Assembly (NCBI RefSeq): GCF_014207135.1
Contig: NZ_JACHCC010000007.1
Span: forward strand, 248,001-312,000
Source: Pedobacter cryoconitis
GTDB lineage: Bacteria; Bacteroidota; Bacteroidia; Sphingobacteriales; Sphingobacteriaceae
Reading direction: 5' to 3'
Length of the DNA stretch: 64,000 nt
The notes beneath the pieces were generated by a model. That model saw nothing but the letters and a program-made list of their open reading frames with translations. It had not been told where the DNA came from and searched no databases. Below, piece after piece: positions 38,126 to 48,419 of the stretch; the stretch's first letter is position 1, and the number at the start of each line of letters is the position of its first letter. The position numbers were made by a program, and so were the translations under genes.

Positions 38126-38140
38126 TGGCACAGACTTAGC
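38126..38140 (+). promoter_or_regulatory. sigma-54-type promoter of the permease gene
   Basis: TGGCACAGACTTAGC has GG (38127-38128) and GC (38139-38140) exactly 10 nt apart and TGGCAC at -24, close to the consensus TGGCACGnnnnTTGCA. Transcription would start near 38152, 16 nt before ATG 38168. Confidence 0.6.
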
Positions 38141-38167
38141 GGACGCCTTTTTAAAAATTGTAGCCTC

Positions 38168-40549
38168 ATGTATAAACTCAGTCTGAAAATTGCATTGCGG
38201 AATCTTTGGAAAAACAAAGTCTTTTCCATGATCAATATTGGCGGGCTGGCTATAGGTCTGGCAAGTTGTTTGCTTTTACTGCTATATGTGAATTATGAGT
38301 GGAGTTATGATAAGCAGTTTAAAAACATAGACAGAATCTATGCTGTTTATGATAACGATATAATGAGCGATAAGATTACAACTAATCGCGCTTACTGTAC
38401 ACCAAGTCAGCTTGCTGGAACTGCTTTACAAACAATGCCGGGAATAGAATACGTGACTCGTATGGTTCAGGGAGGAGGGCTCTTTAAATACAAAGAGAAT
38501 AATTTCAACAAAAATATTATTTATGCAGATCCTTCTTTCCTTAAGATCTTTGATTATAATTTTATTAAAGGTGATCCTGCGACTGCGCTTGCAACTCCTG
38601 ATGCTGTAGTGATTACCGCAGAAACGGCTAAGGTTTTCTTTGGTGATGAAGAACCTATAGGTAAAACCCTCAGTTTTGATAATCGCAGAACATTGGTCGT
38701 TACTGCCGTGATTAAAGATTTACCCTATAATCAGAGTTATCGTTTTGATATGCTGATGAGCTGGTCTTTTCTGGAAAAAGAACAGCCTTATCTCAAACGG
38801 ATGGACTGGTCGGATGGGGCCTTGAATACGATTATTCAGCTTAAGAAGGGGAGTTCCTTTGCTATCGCTGATGCACAGATGAGGGAAATATTCAGTCAGC
38901 ATCAAAATGGAAATAACTACATAGAGTTTTTCCTTTTTCCGTTTAAAAAGAATCACCTATATAATTACTTTGAAAATGGGAAGCTGGCGGGAGGGGATAT
39001 TGATCTGATCAAACTGTATTTAACGCTTGCTGTTTGTGTCTTGTTTATCGCGTGTATCAACTATATGAATCTTTCTACAGCACGTTCCGAAAAGAGGTTT
39101 AAAGAAGTTGGTATCCGGAAAACGCTGGGATCTACCCGGTGGTCGATCGGCAGGCAGTTTTTAATAGAATCACTGCTATTGTCATTTTTGGCTATGTTAT
39201 TTGCCTTTATGCTGGTAGAAGTGTTTTTGCCATATTTCAATAATCTGCTGGGCATTCAAATGGGTATCAATTACCTGTCTTATCAATTCTGGACTATAAT
39301 TTTTCTTTTAATTTTAGCTACTGGTTTACTTGCCGGCAGTTATCCGTCTTTTTATCTTTCTTCATTTATCCCTGTCAAAGTTTTAAAAGGCTTTAGAGGA
39401 ATAGGTAAAAATTCATTGCCTGTCAGAAAAATATTGGTAATTGTTCAATTCTGTTTTTCAATCTGTATGATTATTTGCGCAATTATCATTCACCGGCAAA
39501 TCCAGTTTATGAATACTAAACCTCTGGGTTTCGACCAGAATAATCTGGTCCAGATATGGAGGCCAGGTGTTTTAAAGGATGCACATAAGCTGGAAGTTTT
39601 TAAAGCAGAACTTATCAGATCAGGTGCTGTTGTCTCTGCAACCGAAACCAGTAACGGGGTTACAAATAATTCAGTCAGTACAGAAAAAATCAGATGGCCC
39701 GGAAGACAAAAAAATGAGCAGATCAGTATGCAGCTTCATTTTTCAGGATATGATTTTATGCAGACTATTGGTGCGAAGATGTTAACCGGGCGTGATTTCA
39801 GCCGTAGTTTCGGTTCTGATTCTTTGGCTGTTGTACTCAATGAGACTGCAGTAAAACGGATGAACCTTAAAGATCCTATTGGTAAACAGATCCGGAATGA
39901 TGACTGGGGTAAAACTTTTAAGGTTATAGGAGTAGTAAAAGACTATAACTACGCAACCTTAGGTCATAAAGTTGATCCTGGTTTATACTTTTACAGGAAT
40001 GATGAGGTGTCAAATGTCATTGTGATGCGGCTGAACCCTGATCAGAATATAACAGCCTCTGTAGAAAAAATTAAAATGCTAAGCCAGAAGCTGAATCCGG
40101 ATTATCCTTTTGAAATCACATTTGTCAGCCAGAAGATGGCAGAAAAATTGAATAATGAAAGGATCTTAAGTATCCTGTCCAATGTATCTGGTGGGTTCGC
40201 TATCTTCATCTCCTGTCTTGGTCTTTTAGGTCTGGCACTCTATATGGCTGAGCAGCGAAGTAAAGAAATCAGCATTCGTAAAGTATTAGGGGCTGATCTG
40301 AAAAGTATTCTTATCCTTTTGAATAAAGATTTCATCAAACTGGTTTTGATTTCCAATCTGGTTTCGATTCCTGTAGCTTATATCGTAGTATCCGGGTGGC
40401 TGCAAAAATATGATTACAGAGTAGAGATCAGCTACTGGCCTTTTTTAGGAACTCTTTTGCTATCTGTATTTATAGCCATATTGTCGGTTAGCCTGCAAAC
40501 CTTTAAGGTTGCTAAGGCGAATGCCGTGGATGCCTTGAAATACGAATAG
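38168..40549 (+). CDS. MacB/FtsX-like ABC transporter permease
   Basis: The 793-residue protein has two copies of the MacB_PCD periplasmic domain plus FtsX permease domain: an N-terminal helix (MINIGGLAIGLASCLLLLLYV), further helices around residues 280-430, and a C-terminal set ending in AKANAVDALKYE. ATG 38168 gives the typical N-terminus YKLSLKIALRNLWKNKVFS; the in-frame extension to 38102 would overlap the promoter. No ATPase gene is adjacent. Homologs act with MacB-type ATPases in export or signalling; substrate is unknown. Confidence 0.9.
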   Translation: MYKLSLKIALRNLWKNKVFSMINIGGLAIGLASCLLLLLYVNYEWSYDKQFKNIDRIYAVYDNDIMSDKITTNRAYCTPSQLAGTALQTMPGIEYVTRMVQGGGLFKYKENNFNKNIIYADPSFLKIFDYNFIKGDPATALATPDAVVITAETAKVFFGDEEPIGKTLSFDNRRTLVVTAVIKDLPYNQSYRFDMLMSWSFLEKEQPYLKRMDWSDGALNTIIQLKKGSSFAIADAQMREIFSQHQNGNNYIEFFLFPFKKNHLYNYFENGKLAGGDIDLIKLYLTLAVCVLFIACINYMNLSTARSEKRFKEVGIRKTLGSTRWSIGRQFLIESLLLSFLAMLFAFMLVEVFLPYFNNLLGIQMGINYLSYQFWTIIFLLILATGLLAGSYPSFYLSSFIPVKVLKGFRGIGKNSLPVRKILVIVQFCFSICMIICAIIIHRQIQFMNTKPLGFDQNNLVQIWRPGVLKDAHKLEVFKAELIRSGAVVSATETSNGVTNNSVSTEKIRWPGRQKNEQISMQLHFSGYDFMQTIGAKMLTGRDFSRSFGSDSLAVVLNETAVKRMNLKDPIGKQIRNDDWGKTFKVIGVVKDYNYATLGHKVDPGLYFYRNDEVSNVIVMRLNPDQNITASVEKIKMLSQKLNPDYPFEITFVSQKMAEKLNNERILSILSNVSGGFAIFISCLGLLGLALYMAEQRSKEISIRKVLGADLKSILILLNKDFIKLVLISNLVSIPVAYIVVSGWLQKYDYRVEISYWPFLGTLLLSVFIAILSVSLQTFKVAKANAVDALKYE

Positions 40550-40564
40550 GGGATAACCCCAAAT

Positions 40565-40597
40565 AAAAAAAGAGTGTCCTTTTGAGACACTCTTTTT
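40565..40597. terminator. bidirectional terminator between permease and atpC
   Basis: AGAGTGTC (40571-40578) and GACACTCT (40586-40593) form an 8-bp stem with an A-run before and T-run after. The genes on either side converge on it. Confidence 0.88.
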
Positions 40598-40617
40598 CTA
40601 TAATTTATGATTAAATA

Positions 40618-40860
40618 TTAAGCTACACCCTCAGCTAAAACAATAATCTTATTCTTTAAAACTTCAACGACACCGCCTTTAATAATAAAGGTTTGTTCGT
40701 CAGTTTTGCTTTTAATAATTACTGGTCCATCCTCTAATGTTGAAATAATAGGAGCATGGTCTTTCAAAATCTGGAAAGAACCCATAGTTCCAGGTACAGT
40801 AACTGCTGTTACTTCGCCTTCGAAGACTTTTTTATCTGGTGTTAATATTTCTAATTTCAT
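40618..40860 (-). CDS. atpC: ATP synthase epsilon subunit, short form
   Basis: The 80-residue protein covers the N-terminal beta-sandwich only (LEILTPDKKVFEGEVTAVTVPGT, shortened: FEGEVTAVTVPG). It lacks the C-terminal helical pair of the E. coli subunit (about 139 residues), which is usual in Bacteroidota. The helical part mediates inhibition in other bacteria, so that control would be absent here. It lies 22 nt after atpD. Confidence 0.93.
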   Translation of the reverse strand: MKLEILTPDKKVFEGEVTAVTVPGTMGSFQILKDHAPIISTLEDGPVIIKSKTDEQTFIIKGGVVEVLKNKIIVLAEGVA

Positions 40861-40882
40861 ATGTTGAGTGTATACGCCTTAA

Positions 40883-42406
<1,524 letters not shown>

Positions 42407-42457
42407 TTATAAATATCAAATTGTTAAAGGCCCTTTTAAAGGCTTCAATTCGGTTTG

Positions 42458-42465
42458 CAAAGCTA
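42458..42465 (-). promoter_or_regulatory. -7 element upstream of atpD
   Basis: On the minus strand TAGCTTTG fits TAnnTTTG and lies 70 nt before the atpD start. No convincing -33 element is visible, so this is tentative. Confidence 0.35.
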
Positions 42466-42538
42466 AGGTTTTTCGATATAATTTTTGTATATAAATAAAA
42501 AGTTTTTCCACAGTTTTTTAATCAATAATTTAGCGGGT

Positions 42539-43444
42539 ATGAAAACAATATTAGTTACAGGCAGCAACGGGCTTCTCGGACAGAAAATTACCTCCGCAGT
42601 ATTATCCGGGAAACAGGTTAATCTGGTTGCAACTTCTAAAGGTGTTAACCGCTTTAAAAGCACTCAGGGCTATGAATATGCTGAGATGGATATTCTTGAT
42701 CCGGTCAATGTGAGAAGGGTTGTGGAGCATTACAAACCGGATGCAATTATTCATACTGCGGCGCTGACCAATGTGGATAAATGTGAAAGTGAAAAGGAAC
42801 TGGCCTATCAGTTGAACGTGGAAGCAGTGAAAACACTGGTCACTATTTGCGAAGAGTATAATATACAACTGGTACATTTATCTACAGATTTTATTTTTGA
42901 TGGTATGGCAGGCCCTTATGACGAGCTGGCCGAACCCAATCCTTTGAGTTATTACGGACAGACAAAACTGGAAGCTGAAGAGATTATTAAAAATTCAAAT
43001 TGTAAATGGGCTATTTTACGTACTATTATAGTATATGGAGTAATTAGCGATGAGAGCAGAAGTAATATAGTTTTATGGGCTAAAGGGGCATTGGAGAAAG
43101 GGGATACTATTAATGTCGTGAATGACCAGTGGCGGATGCCAACTCTGGCCGAGGATCTGGCAGAATGTTGTCTATTGGCTATTGAAAAAAATGCTCAGGG
43201 AATATTCAATGCTTCAGGAAATGAAATGATGAGCATTGCAGAACTGGTACGCCAGGTGGCAGATTTCTGGAAACTGGACAGTACACTGATTACAGAAATA
43301 AGTGCTGCGTCATTGAATCAGGCTGCAAAACGTCCGGTAAAGACAGGGTTCATTCTAGATAAGACTATCAAAGTACTGGGTTACAAGCCGCATAGTTTTG
43401 AAGAAGGACTGAGTTTGATGGACCAGCAACTTAAAGAAAGATAA
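42539..43444 (+). CDS. RmlD-like NAD(P)-dependent sugar-nucleotide reductase
   Basis: From ATG 42539 the protein has 301 residues with the Rossmann motif ILVTGSNGLLGQKI and the catalytic SYYGQTKLEAE (Tyr-x3-Lys), plus AALTNVDKCE and STDFIFDG typical of dTDP-4-dehydrorhamnose reductase. Upstream in-frame codons to 42485 would add a non-conserved extension, so the ATG is preferred. There are no other rml genes nearby, so the exact substrate is unproven. Confidence 0.85.
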   Translation: MKTILVTGSNGLLGQKITSAVLSGKQVNLVATSKGVNRFKSTQGYEYAEMDILDPVNVRRVVEHYKPDAIIHTAALTNVDKCESEKELAYQLNVEAVKTLVTICEEYNIQLVHLSTDFIFDGMAGPYDELAEPNPLSYYGQTKLEAEEIIKNSNCKWAILRTIIVYGVISDESRSNIVLWAKGALEKGDTINVVNDQWRMPTLAEDLAECCLLAIEKNAQGIFNASGNEMMSIAELVRQVADFWKLDSTLITEISAASLNQAAKRPVKTGFILDKTIKVLGYKPHSFEEGLSLMDQQLKER

Positions 43445-43468
43445 TACAAACAAAAAATAGATATAATT

Positions 43469-43933
43469 ATGGCATTACAGACAGGCGATCAGGCACCCGA
43501 CTTTAAATTATTCAACTCAGAATTGAAAGAGACATCATTAGCCGATTTCAAAGGCAAAAAAGTGGTGCTTCAGTTTTTTCCAATGGCTTTTACAGGAACA
43601 TGTACTACACAGTTATGTACAATGAGAGATAGCTTTGGTTTTTACCAGGGAATGAATGCTGAAGTATTAGGTATTTCAGTAGATTCACCATTTACATTGG
43701 CAAAATTTAAAGAAGAACAGGCTTACCAGTTTCCTTTATTATCTGATTTTAATAAGGAAACCTCTACTGCTTATGGATCAATTTATGAAGAATTCGTCTT
43801 TAATCTGAAAGGCGTATCGAAAAGAGCAGCTTTTGTGATCGATGAACAAGGGAAAATTATCTATGCTGAAGTTTTGGAAGTAGCAACTGATCTTCCTGAT
43901 TTCGACGCAATTAAGAAGGTTGTAGAAGGATAA
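43469..43933 (+). CDS. peroxiredoxin (AhpC/TSA family)
   Basis: The 154-residue protein has the peroxidatic motif PMAFTGTC (Pro38, Thr42, Cys45), with a second cysteine five residues on (Cys50) as a possible resolving residue. This spacing resembles BCP/PrxQ-type enzymes. It would reduce peroxides with a thiol donor. It follows the reductase gene by 24 nt and may be co-transcribed. Confidence 0.9.
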   Translation: MALQTGDQAPDFKLFNSELKETSLADFKGKKVVLQFFPMAFTGTCTTQLCTMRDSFGFYQGMNAEVLGISVDSPFTLAKFKEEQAYQFPLLSDFNKETSTAYGSIYEEFVFNLKGVSKRAAFVIDEQGKIIYAEVLEVATDLPDFDAIKKVVEG

Positions 43934-43979
43934 TTTGCATACAAAGGTGTATTTGTTTTAAAATTTTCTTTAAAAAAGT

Positions 43980-44009
43980 TTTGAAATCCAAATAGAAATA
44001 CTACTTTTG
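43980..44009 (+). promoter_or_regulatory. promoter of tRNA-Arg
   Basis: TTTG (43980-43983), 18 nt, then TACTTTTG (44002-44009): a full match to the Bacteroidota consensus, 22 nt before the mature tRNA. Confidence 0.75.
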
Positions 44010-44031
44010 CAATCCCGAAACGAAGGGAAAT

Positions 44032-44105
44032 GCATTTGTAGCTCAATTGGATAGAGCATCTCACTACGGATGAGAAGGTTTGGGGTTCGAATCCCTACAA
44101 GTGCA
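44032..44105 (+). tRNA. tRNA-Arg(ACG)
   Basis: A complete cloverleaf of 74 nt: acceptor GCATTTG/CAAGTGC, D stem GCTC/GAGC, anticodon stem TCTCA/TGAGA with loop CTACGGA (anticodon ACG), and T arm with GGTTCGAATCC. Discriminator base is A. CCA is not encoded. Confidence 0.97.
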
Positions 44106-44111
44106 CTCTAG

Positions 44112-44150
44112 AAAGAGGGAACTTCAGAAATGAGATTCCCTCTTTTTTTT
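44112..44150 (+). terminator. terminator of tRNA-Arg
   Basis: AAAGAGGGAA (44112-44121) pairs with TTCCCTCTTT (44136-44145), followed by T to 44150. Confidence 0.85.
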
Positions 44151-44540
44151 ATTCATATCTCTGATATTCAGATTATTACAATTTTTTCGGATTTGCTGAT
44201 TTTTGAACTCTAAAATCTTAGTGTTTTTGGTTATTTTGAAACTTAATTTCTCTTAAAGTTCTGATAGTTAGTTTGTTATTTTGTTTGTGCGGATCTAAAC
44301 TATTAAAAATGATTCGAATTACAGGAAGGGTAAGTTAAAGGGAGTCGAATCAGTAGCTTTAACACTAGTAGAGCAAAAATAAAATTTAATGAAAATAGCT
44401 AATAATTACTGACTGATGAAGGTCAATGGAGAAGTTGAATTTAGGTTAAGCTTGACATGTTTCTGTGGAATAATGCAGGGATGTTTATCAATATGGTTCA
44501 TTGATTTAGCTTTTTAGAAGGATTTTACTTATTTAAGTAT
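44151..44540. other. non-coding stretch between tRNA-Arg and the island
   Basis: I see no gene here. It is AT-rich with a copy of CTAGTAGAG at 44365-44373, the same 9-mer found at the island ends. There is no repeat of the tRNA 3' end at the far side of the island, so the tRNA itself does not seem to be the integration target. Confidence 0.5.
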
Positions 44541-44559
44541 TTTATCTCTAGTAGAGTAA
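44541..44559. repeat. left candidate attachment site
   Basis: TTTATCTCTAGTAGAGTAA lies 8 nt after the recombinase stop. Its exact reverse complement is at 57856-57874, and ATCTCTAGTAGAG (44544-44556) recurs in direct orientation at 57890-57902. The position beside the integrase gene fits an att site of the island. Confidence 0.5.
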
Positions 44560-44567
44560 TCCTTTAA

Positions 44568-46226
44568 TTAGCTGCAGATGATCAGTTCTGTAAACCTCTC
44601 TAGGAAAAGTATAATATCTTGAGCATTTCTGGGCTCAATATTTCGGTTATTATTGCTTTCAAATTTCATTATTTCCGCACATTCTTGCGAGTAAACAAAT
44701 TCTTCTGCTGAATTTGAATCAGAATTTGCTTGGATACCCTCGTAGATCATAGCATCCAAATTTTCATGATCCAAATTAAAAATGAATTTCACACCATCTG
44801 TGAAATGGATATGAAAGTTCTTATCATCGCAAAGTATCCGTTTTTCTGTTAAGAGATCAATTATTTTTCTTTTATATGTAGTCTCAAATTGCTGGTAGGT
44901 TAAAGAGATATTTGAGAATTTGCCAATGGCATCAGCAATTATTTTTTCAGCTTTTGAAATCATAAACGCTGCGTTGTTCAAACTAGTTCCTATACTATTG
45001 ATTTTGTACTCACAATCGGCTTTTATTGCGAAGTAGTCGTCATTGTCTATGTCACCTGTTAGCAAAAGTTCCTTAGCCTTATTTAGCCTTTCAAATGTCC
45101 TTTCTATACTTTTAAAGATTTGGGATTGTGTATTTGAAGCTTCGCCGAAATGTTTATTATAAACACGTTTTAAGACCACATGAAAAAGAGATAAATAGAA
45201 TTCTCTGGGAATTAACTGTATTAACTCTTTTAGTACCAATTCATCTATAGAATCGGCTCTAACCCGGAATTTGCAACCATTCATACAGTGGTAGTAATGG
45301 TAATACGTATTTCTACCCTTCGAGGCACTGCCTGTTAGGTTCTTAAAGCATAGCGGGCATGTTAATAGACCTCTTAATGGTAGTTGATTGTTAGTTGTAG
45401 TTCTACGTTGTGGTTTTCCATGGTTATTTAATACCTGTTGGACTTGCTTAAAGGTACCCTCAGATATTAATTTTTCATGCAAGCCATTAACTAAATACCG
45501 ATTTTCTTGTTCGTACGCTGGAACTATGATCTTACCACAATAAATGGGATTTCGGATCATCGGCCAGAAATTATTTAAGCTACATTTAAATCCGTTCTCT
45601 ATTGCTTCGTTATAAATAAAACGTGTGGAATGATATCCTTTAGCCAATTCAATAAAAATGTTCTTGATGAAGGTCGCCTCTGGCTCTTTGGGTATTATAC
45701 ATTTTTTGCCATCGATTAAGGTGATATTTATATATCCTATCGGTGCATGACACATATATCGTCCCTCTTGTTTTGCTTTACGCATACCTTGCCTAACATT
45801 TAAACTTCGCCTGTCATTTTCTACTTCGGATGTTGCCAGGTAAGTGGCGAGCATTATTTTATTTTCTGGAATTGCCAGGTTAAGAGGTTGATCAATAGCC
45901 TTTGTTTCAATGTTCATCTTTTTAAGCCTTTCAATCATGGAATATGCATCTGCAGCATTCCTACTGAATCTATCCCATCTTGAAAATAAAATAAAGTCAG
46001 GCCTATTAGACCTATTAGACCTATTACGGCTTAAGCTTAAGAATAATTTCGACCACTCGGGTCTATTGAAGGTTTTTGCTGAATGATCTTCATATACAAC
46101 TTGTAGAATTTGGATTTTATTAGCGAAACAGAACTTTTCCAAACGTTCTCTTTGACTTTGCTGTGAGTATCCTTTTTGTGCCTGCTCATCAGTACTTACA
46201 CGAATGTATAACGTTGCAGTTTGCAT
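44568..46226 (-). CDS. large serine recombinase (integrase of the island)
   Basis: The 552-residue protein has an N-terminal resolvase domain: LYIRVSTDEQAQKGYS with catalytic Ser11, then FSRWDRFSRN. A recombinase domain (about residues 160-260) and a zinc ribbon (CPLCFKNLTG, later CMNGCKFR) follow, then a coiled-coil C-terminus. This matches large serine integrases that move islands and phages. It is at the left edge of the defence island and points outward, so it is the likely mover. A 9-nt tandem repeat inside it encodes RNRSNRSNR. Confidence 0.93.
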   Translation of the reverse strand: MQTATLYIRVSTDEQAQKGYSQQSQRERLEKFCFANKIQILQVVYEDHSAKTFNRPEWSKLFLSLSRNRSNRSNRPDFILFSRWDRFSRNAADAYSMIERLKKMNIETKAIDQPLNLAIPENKIMLATYLATSEVENDRRSLNVRQGMRKAKQEGRYMCHAPIGYINITLIDGKKCIIPKEPEATFIKNIFIELAKGYHSTRFIYNEAIENGFKCSLNNFWPMIRNPIYCGKIIVPAYEQENRYLVNGLHEKLISEGTFKQVQQVLNNHGKPQRRTTTNNQLPLRGLLTCPLCFKNLTGSASKGRNTYYHYYHCMNGCKFRVRADSIDELVLKELIQLIPREFYLSLFHVVLKRVYNKHFGEASNTQSQIFKSIERTFERLNKAKELLLTGDIDNDDYFAIKADCEYKINSIGTSLNNAAFMISKAEKIIADAIGKFSNISLTYQQFETTYKRKIIDLLTEKRILCDDKNFHIHFTDGVKFIFNLDHENLDAMIYEGIQANSDSNSAEEFVYSQECAEIMKFESNNNRNIEPRNAQDIILFLERFTELIICS

Positions 46227-46492
46227 GATAGAGATTAGATAAACTATTTCATCGTTAGTTTAAAATCACATTTTTTGTAGGAGTAAAATGACGGTTGAAT
46301 TATAACCTGCGTTAGTTTTTAAATTGTGGAGATTTAATCTGTTGATCTATAATGTTTAAAATGCCAGTTGGGTAATTTTAGGTATTATAAGTTATCTAAA
46401 TGGGCAAAAGTGCAAGAAGGATGACTCTATTATCATATTTAATATTCCAGTTTTAATTCTTAGTTTATCCCAAATAATAACTTATTTATAAA

Positions 46493-46960
46493 ATGTCTCT
46501 CCTTAACTATTTTAAAGAAATCACTATTGGTTGGGAGCTGTCGCTTTTTCTTGTTGTATTTTGTGTCTGGCCGATTAGTTCTTACCTAATTTTTCATTTC
46601 GACCCCCTTTTGTTTGTGGACTTGGATTTATCTAAGCTGACACTGTTGTCTTCCGCAATTGCTTCATCTTTTTTTGTAATTAATACGGGTGCTAGTTTTC
46701 TGCTAACTGATCCCAAAGACAAAGATTTGAAGTGGGGCAATGCACCCGATCAGTTTTTATCTGGAACGGTACTAGTCGGAGTTGGCATTTCCCTGTGGGT
46801 ACTTTCTTTCGGTGCTATCGCTGCCTTAATGGACTGTACTCTTCAGGTAGTAAAGTTTATAATGACCGGTATTGAAGTCGCTTTCTTGGTGATTATTGGT
46901 TGGTCAAAAGTCGTCGAGGATAAACGATTTAAAAGAAAAAACAACAGCAATCATGAATGA
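46493..46960 (+). CDS. four-helix membrane protein of unknown function
   Basis: The 155-residue protein has four hydrophobic segments (about residues 17-35, 49-71, 88-113 and 118-136) and a basic tail. I recognise no family. Its 3' end overlaps the next small reading frame by 8 nt, so the two were probably co-translated. It lies between the recombinase and the CBASS operon and could be an island accessory protein. Confidence 0.6.
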   Translation: MSLLNYFKEITIGWELSLFLVVFCVWPISSYLIFHFDPLLFVDLDLSKLTLLSSAIASSFFVINTGASFLLTDPKDKDLKWGNAPDQFLSGTVLVGVGISLWVLSFGAIAALMDCTLQVVKFIMTGIEVAFLVIIGWSKVVEDKRFKRKNNSNHE

Positions 46961-47141
46961 AATTGTAAGGAATTACCTGGTCAAATGGGCAAAAGTAAAA
47001 CGCCCTGTATCTTATAGTCAAATTGCTAAAGATTGTGGCTTGAATTTAAATCTTGAATCACCTTCTGATGGCCCCTTTGCTCCGGAATCGGAGGCACTTT
47101 GGAGCGGAATAAGGTGTCAGTTTAAATGCAGAATGATGTAA
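46953..47141 (+). pseudogene. small gene truncated by an IS-end-like sequence
   Basis: ATG 46953 overlaps the end of the membrane-protein gene. The first 39 residues (RNYLVKWAKVKRPVSYSQIA, then KDCGLNLNLESPSDG) look like the N-terminus of a conserved small protein. The last 20 or so residues are encoded by tandem 21-24-nt repeats that resemble the end of an IS21-family element. The gene thus appears to be cut short. The parent function is unknown. Confidence 0.45.
47069..47134. repeat. tandem repeat resembling an IS21-family terminus
   Basis: Three imperfect units share a G-x-CTTTG/CAGTTT...CGGAAT pattern: 47069-47089, 47090-47110 and 47111-47134. Multiple terminal repeats of about 20 nt are typical of IS21-type ends. 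No transposase genes are present, so this would be a remnant. Confidence 0.4.
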
Positions 47142-47153
47142 TCATTTAGAACA

Positions 47154-47471
47154 TTAAGGAGCTATCCAATCAAAATTGATAAGATGACCTAAGTTATCTG
47201 TCAATTGATTATCAGGGTTAGATCTAAGGTATTTATTATTACCAGTTCCAACTACAGTTACCTTTTCACCAAGCTCAAATCTTGAAGTCTTATAGTTCCA
47301 TAGCCATGTAATAGTATGATTCCCTTTCAATTCTACAGTTGCAATTGCTTCTGCTTTTGTTTTCTTTTGGGCCCTAGTAAGTTTATTAGGTCCCGTTACA
47401 GTGTGAAAAGCATAAGCGGTAATAACACCGTCCGAATTTTTCCAGACTCCCGAAATTCGATATTCTGCCAT
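47154..47471 (-). CDS. DUF3892-like small protein in the CBASS operon
   Basis: The 105-residue protein starts AEYRISGVWKNSDGVITAYAF, the usual pattern of DUF3892 proteins (a beta-rich module of unknown function, with a recurring 'I..V....G.I..v' opening). It ends the operon, 11 nt after the TIR-STING gene, on the same strand. It could be a CBASS accessory protein or a passenger. Confidence 0.7.
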   Translation of the reverse strand: MAEYRISGVWKNSDGVITAYAFHTVTGPNKLTRAQKKTKAEAIATVELKGNHTITWLWNYKTSRFELGEKVTVVGTGNNKYLRSNPDNQLTDNLGHLINFDWIAP

Positions 47472-47482
47472 AATTTATAAGA

Positions 47483-48418
47483 TTAAAATTCATCAACAAT
47501 TTCTACTACTTCTTTTGCAAATGGACTTTTATCAATCTGAATCTGCAAAACTCTTCTGAAGTTATTAAGCTCCCTTTGTTCGATAACTCCCTGTAACTTT
47601 GTTCTGCCTTGATAGCCTTTTTGTAAAATCATCTCAATCGCATCGTCAATTCCGGTTAAAGTACTTGGCATATCATACATCACTGCATTTGGGGCATCAT
47701 TTGTATCCAATTGAAACCAAGCTGGATGAGGTCGAAAACGTGTTTTTAAGGTATTCTGGCTAAAACCATGTTTCTTATAAAATTGAGCCGCTTTTTCCCT
47801 TATTGAACCATGTAAGTCATTAGGTATAACAATTTTGAGCTTAAAGTTGGTAAAATCCTTTCCTTCATAGTTTAGGGTAGGTTCATTATGAAGACTATCA
47901 ACCATTCCAGCTACAAAATTCTTGTAATATCCTATTGCAAGCGCTGTAGTTGGATATAAGCTCAGATGACCAAGCCGATAATGTTCCTCAATCTTACTAG
48001 TAAATTCTTGACATGCATTTTCGATGGTACTAGGATTTCCTGCATCAAATCTCGGCATATATATGCCGTTAAAGTCAGAAGGTAATTTAATTCCTTTTTC
48101 AACCAACAAGAATGATTTATCTTTACCAAGAGCACCTAAAAATAGTGCCATCTCCAGAATTACATTATCCCTGGGCTCGATTACAATATTGTCATTCGTT
48201 AAAGTAAGGTCATCTGCCGTTGCCACAAAAACACCAAAATCGAAATAACTTGCCATTTTTAACAAGTTATCAAAGGTGCTTACATTCGTTTCCCATGCGG
48301 CATCATCCTTCCACAGATAACAATCTCCTACAATAGACAAACATTCCTTGACCTTTTTCGCTGATTCATATCCGGCTAGCGAAGAACCTATAAATATATT
48401 TGGTTTTAAATCCGTCAT
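47483..48418 (-). CDS. cap12: TIR-STING effector of CBASS (Cap12)
   Basis: Residues 6-140 form a TIR-like NADase domain: IFIGSSLAG, FDFGVFVATADD, and NVILEMALFLGALG, where Glu89 is the likely catalytic residue. Residues from about 155 form a STING cyclic-dinucleotide-binding domain: TTALAIGYYKNFVAGMVDSL parallels the GLAWSYYIGYL helix of animal STING, followed by a ligand-lid region (RFRPHPAW, MYDMPSTLTGIDDAI). In characterised bacterial TIR-STINGs, c-di-GMP drives filament formation and NAD destruction, killing the infected cell. The gene starts 1 nt after the cyclase gene stop, as in other CBASS pairs. Confidence 0.9.
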   Translation of the reverse strand: MTDLKPNIFIGSSLAGYESAKKVKECLSIVGDCYLWKDDAAWETNVSTFDNLLKMASYFDFGVFVATADDLTLTNDNIVIEPRDNVILEMALFLGALGKDKSFLLVEKGIKLPSDFNGIYMPRFDAGNPSTIENACQEFTSKIEEHYRLGHLSLYPTTALAIGYYKNFVAGMVDSLHNEPTLNYEGKDFTNFKLKIVIPNDLHGSIREKAAQFYKKHGFSQNTLKTRFRPHPAWFQLDTNDAPNAVMYDMPSTLTGIDDAIEMILQKGYQGRTKLQGVIEQRELNNFRRVLQIQIDKSPFAKEVVEIVDEF

Positions 48419-48419
48419 G

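Noticed and set aside
38102..38167. Upstream in-frame start of the permease gene at GTG 38102
   Set aside because: It would overlap the sigma-54-like promoter and add a non-conserved N-terminus. ATG 38168 gives the usual start of this family.
44032..44105. tRNA-Arg as the integration target of the island
   Set aside because: No copy of the tRNA 3' end was found at the right end of the island, and about 430 bp lie between the tRNA and the recombinase-side repeat.
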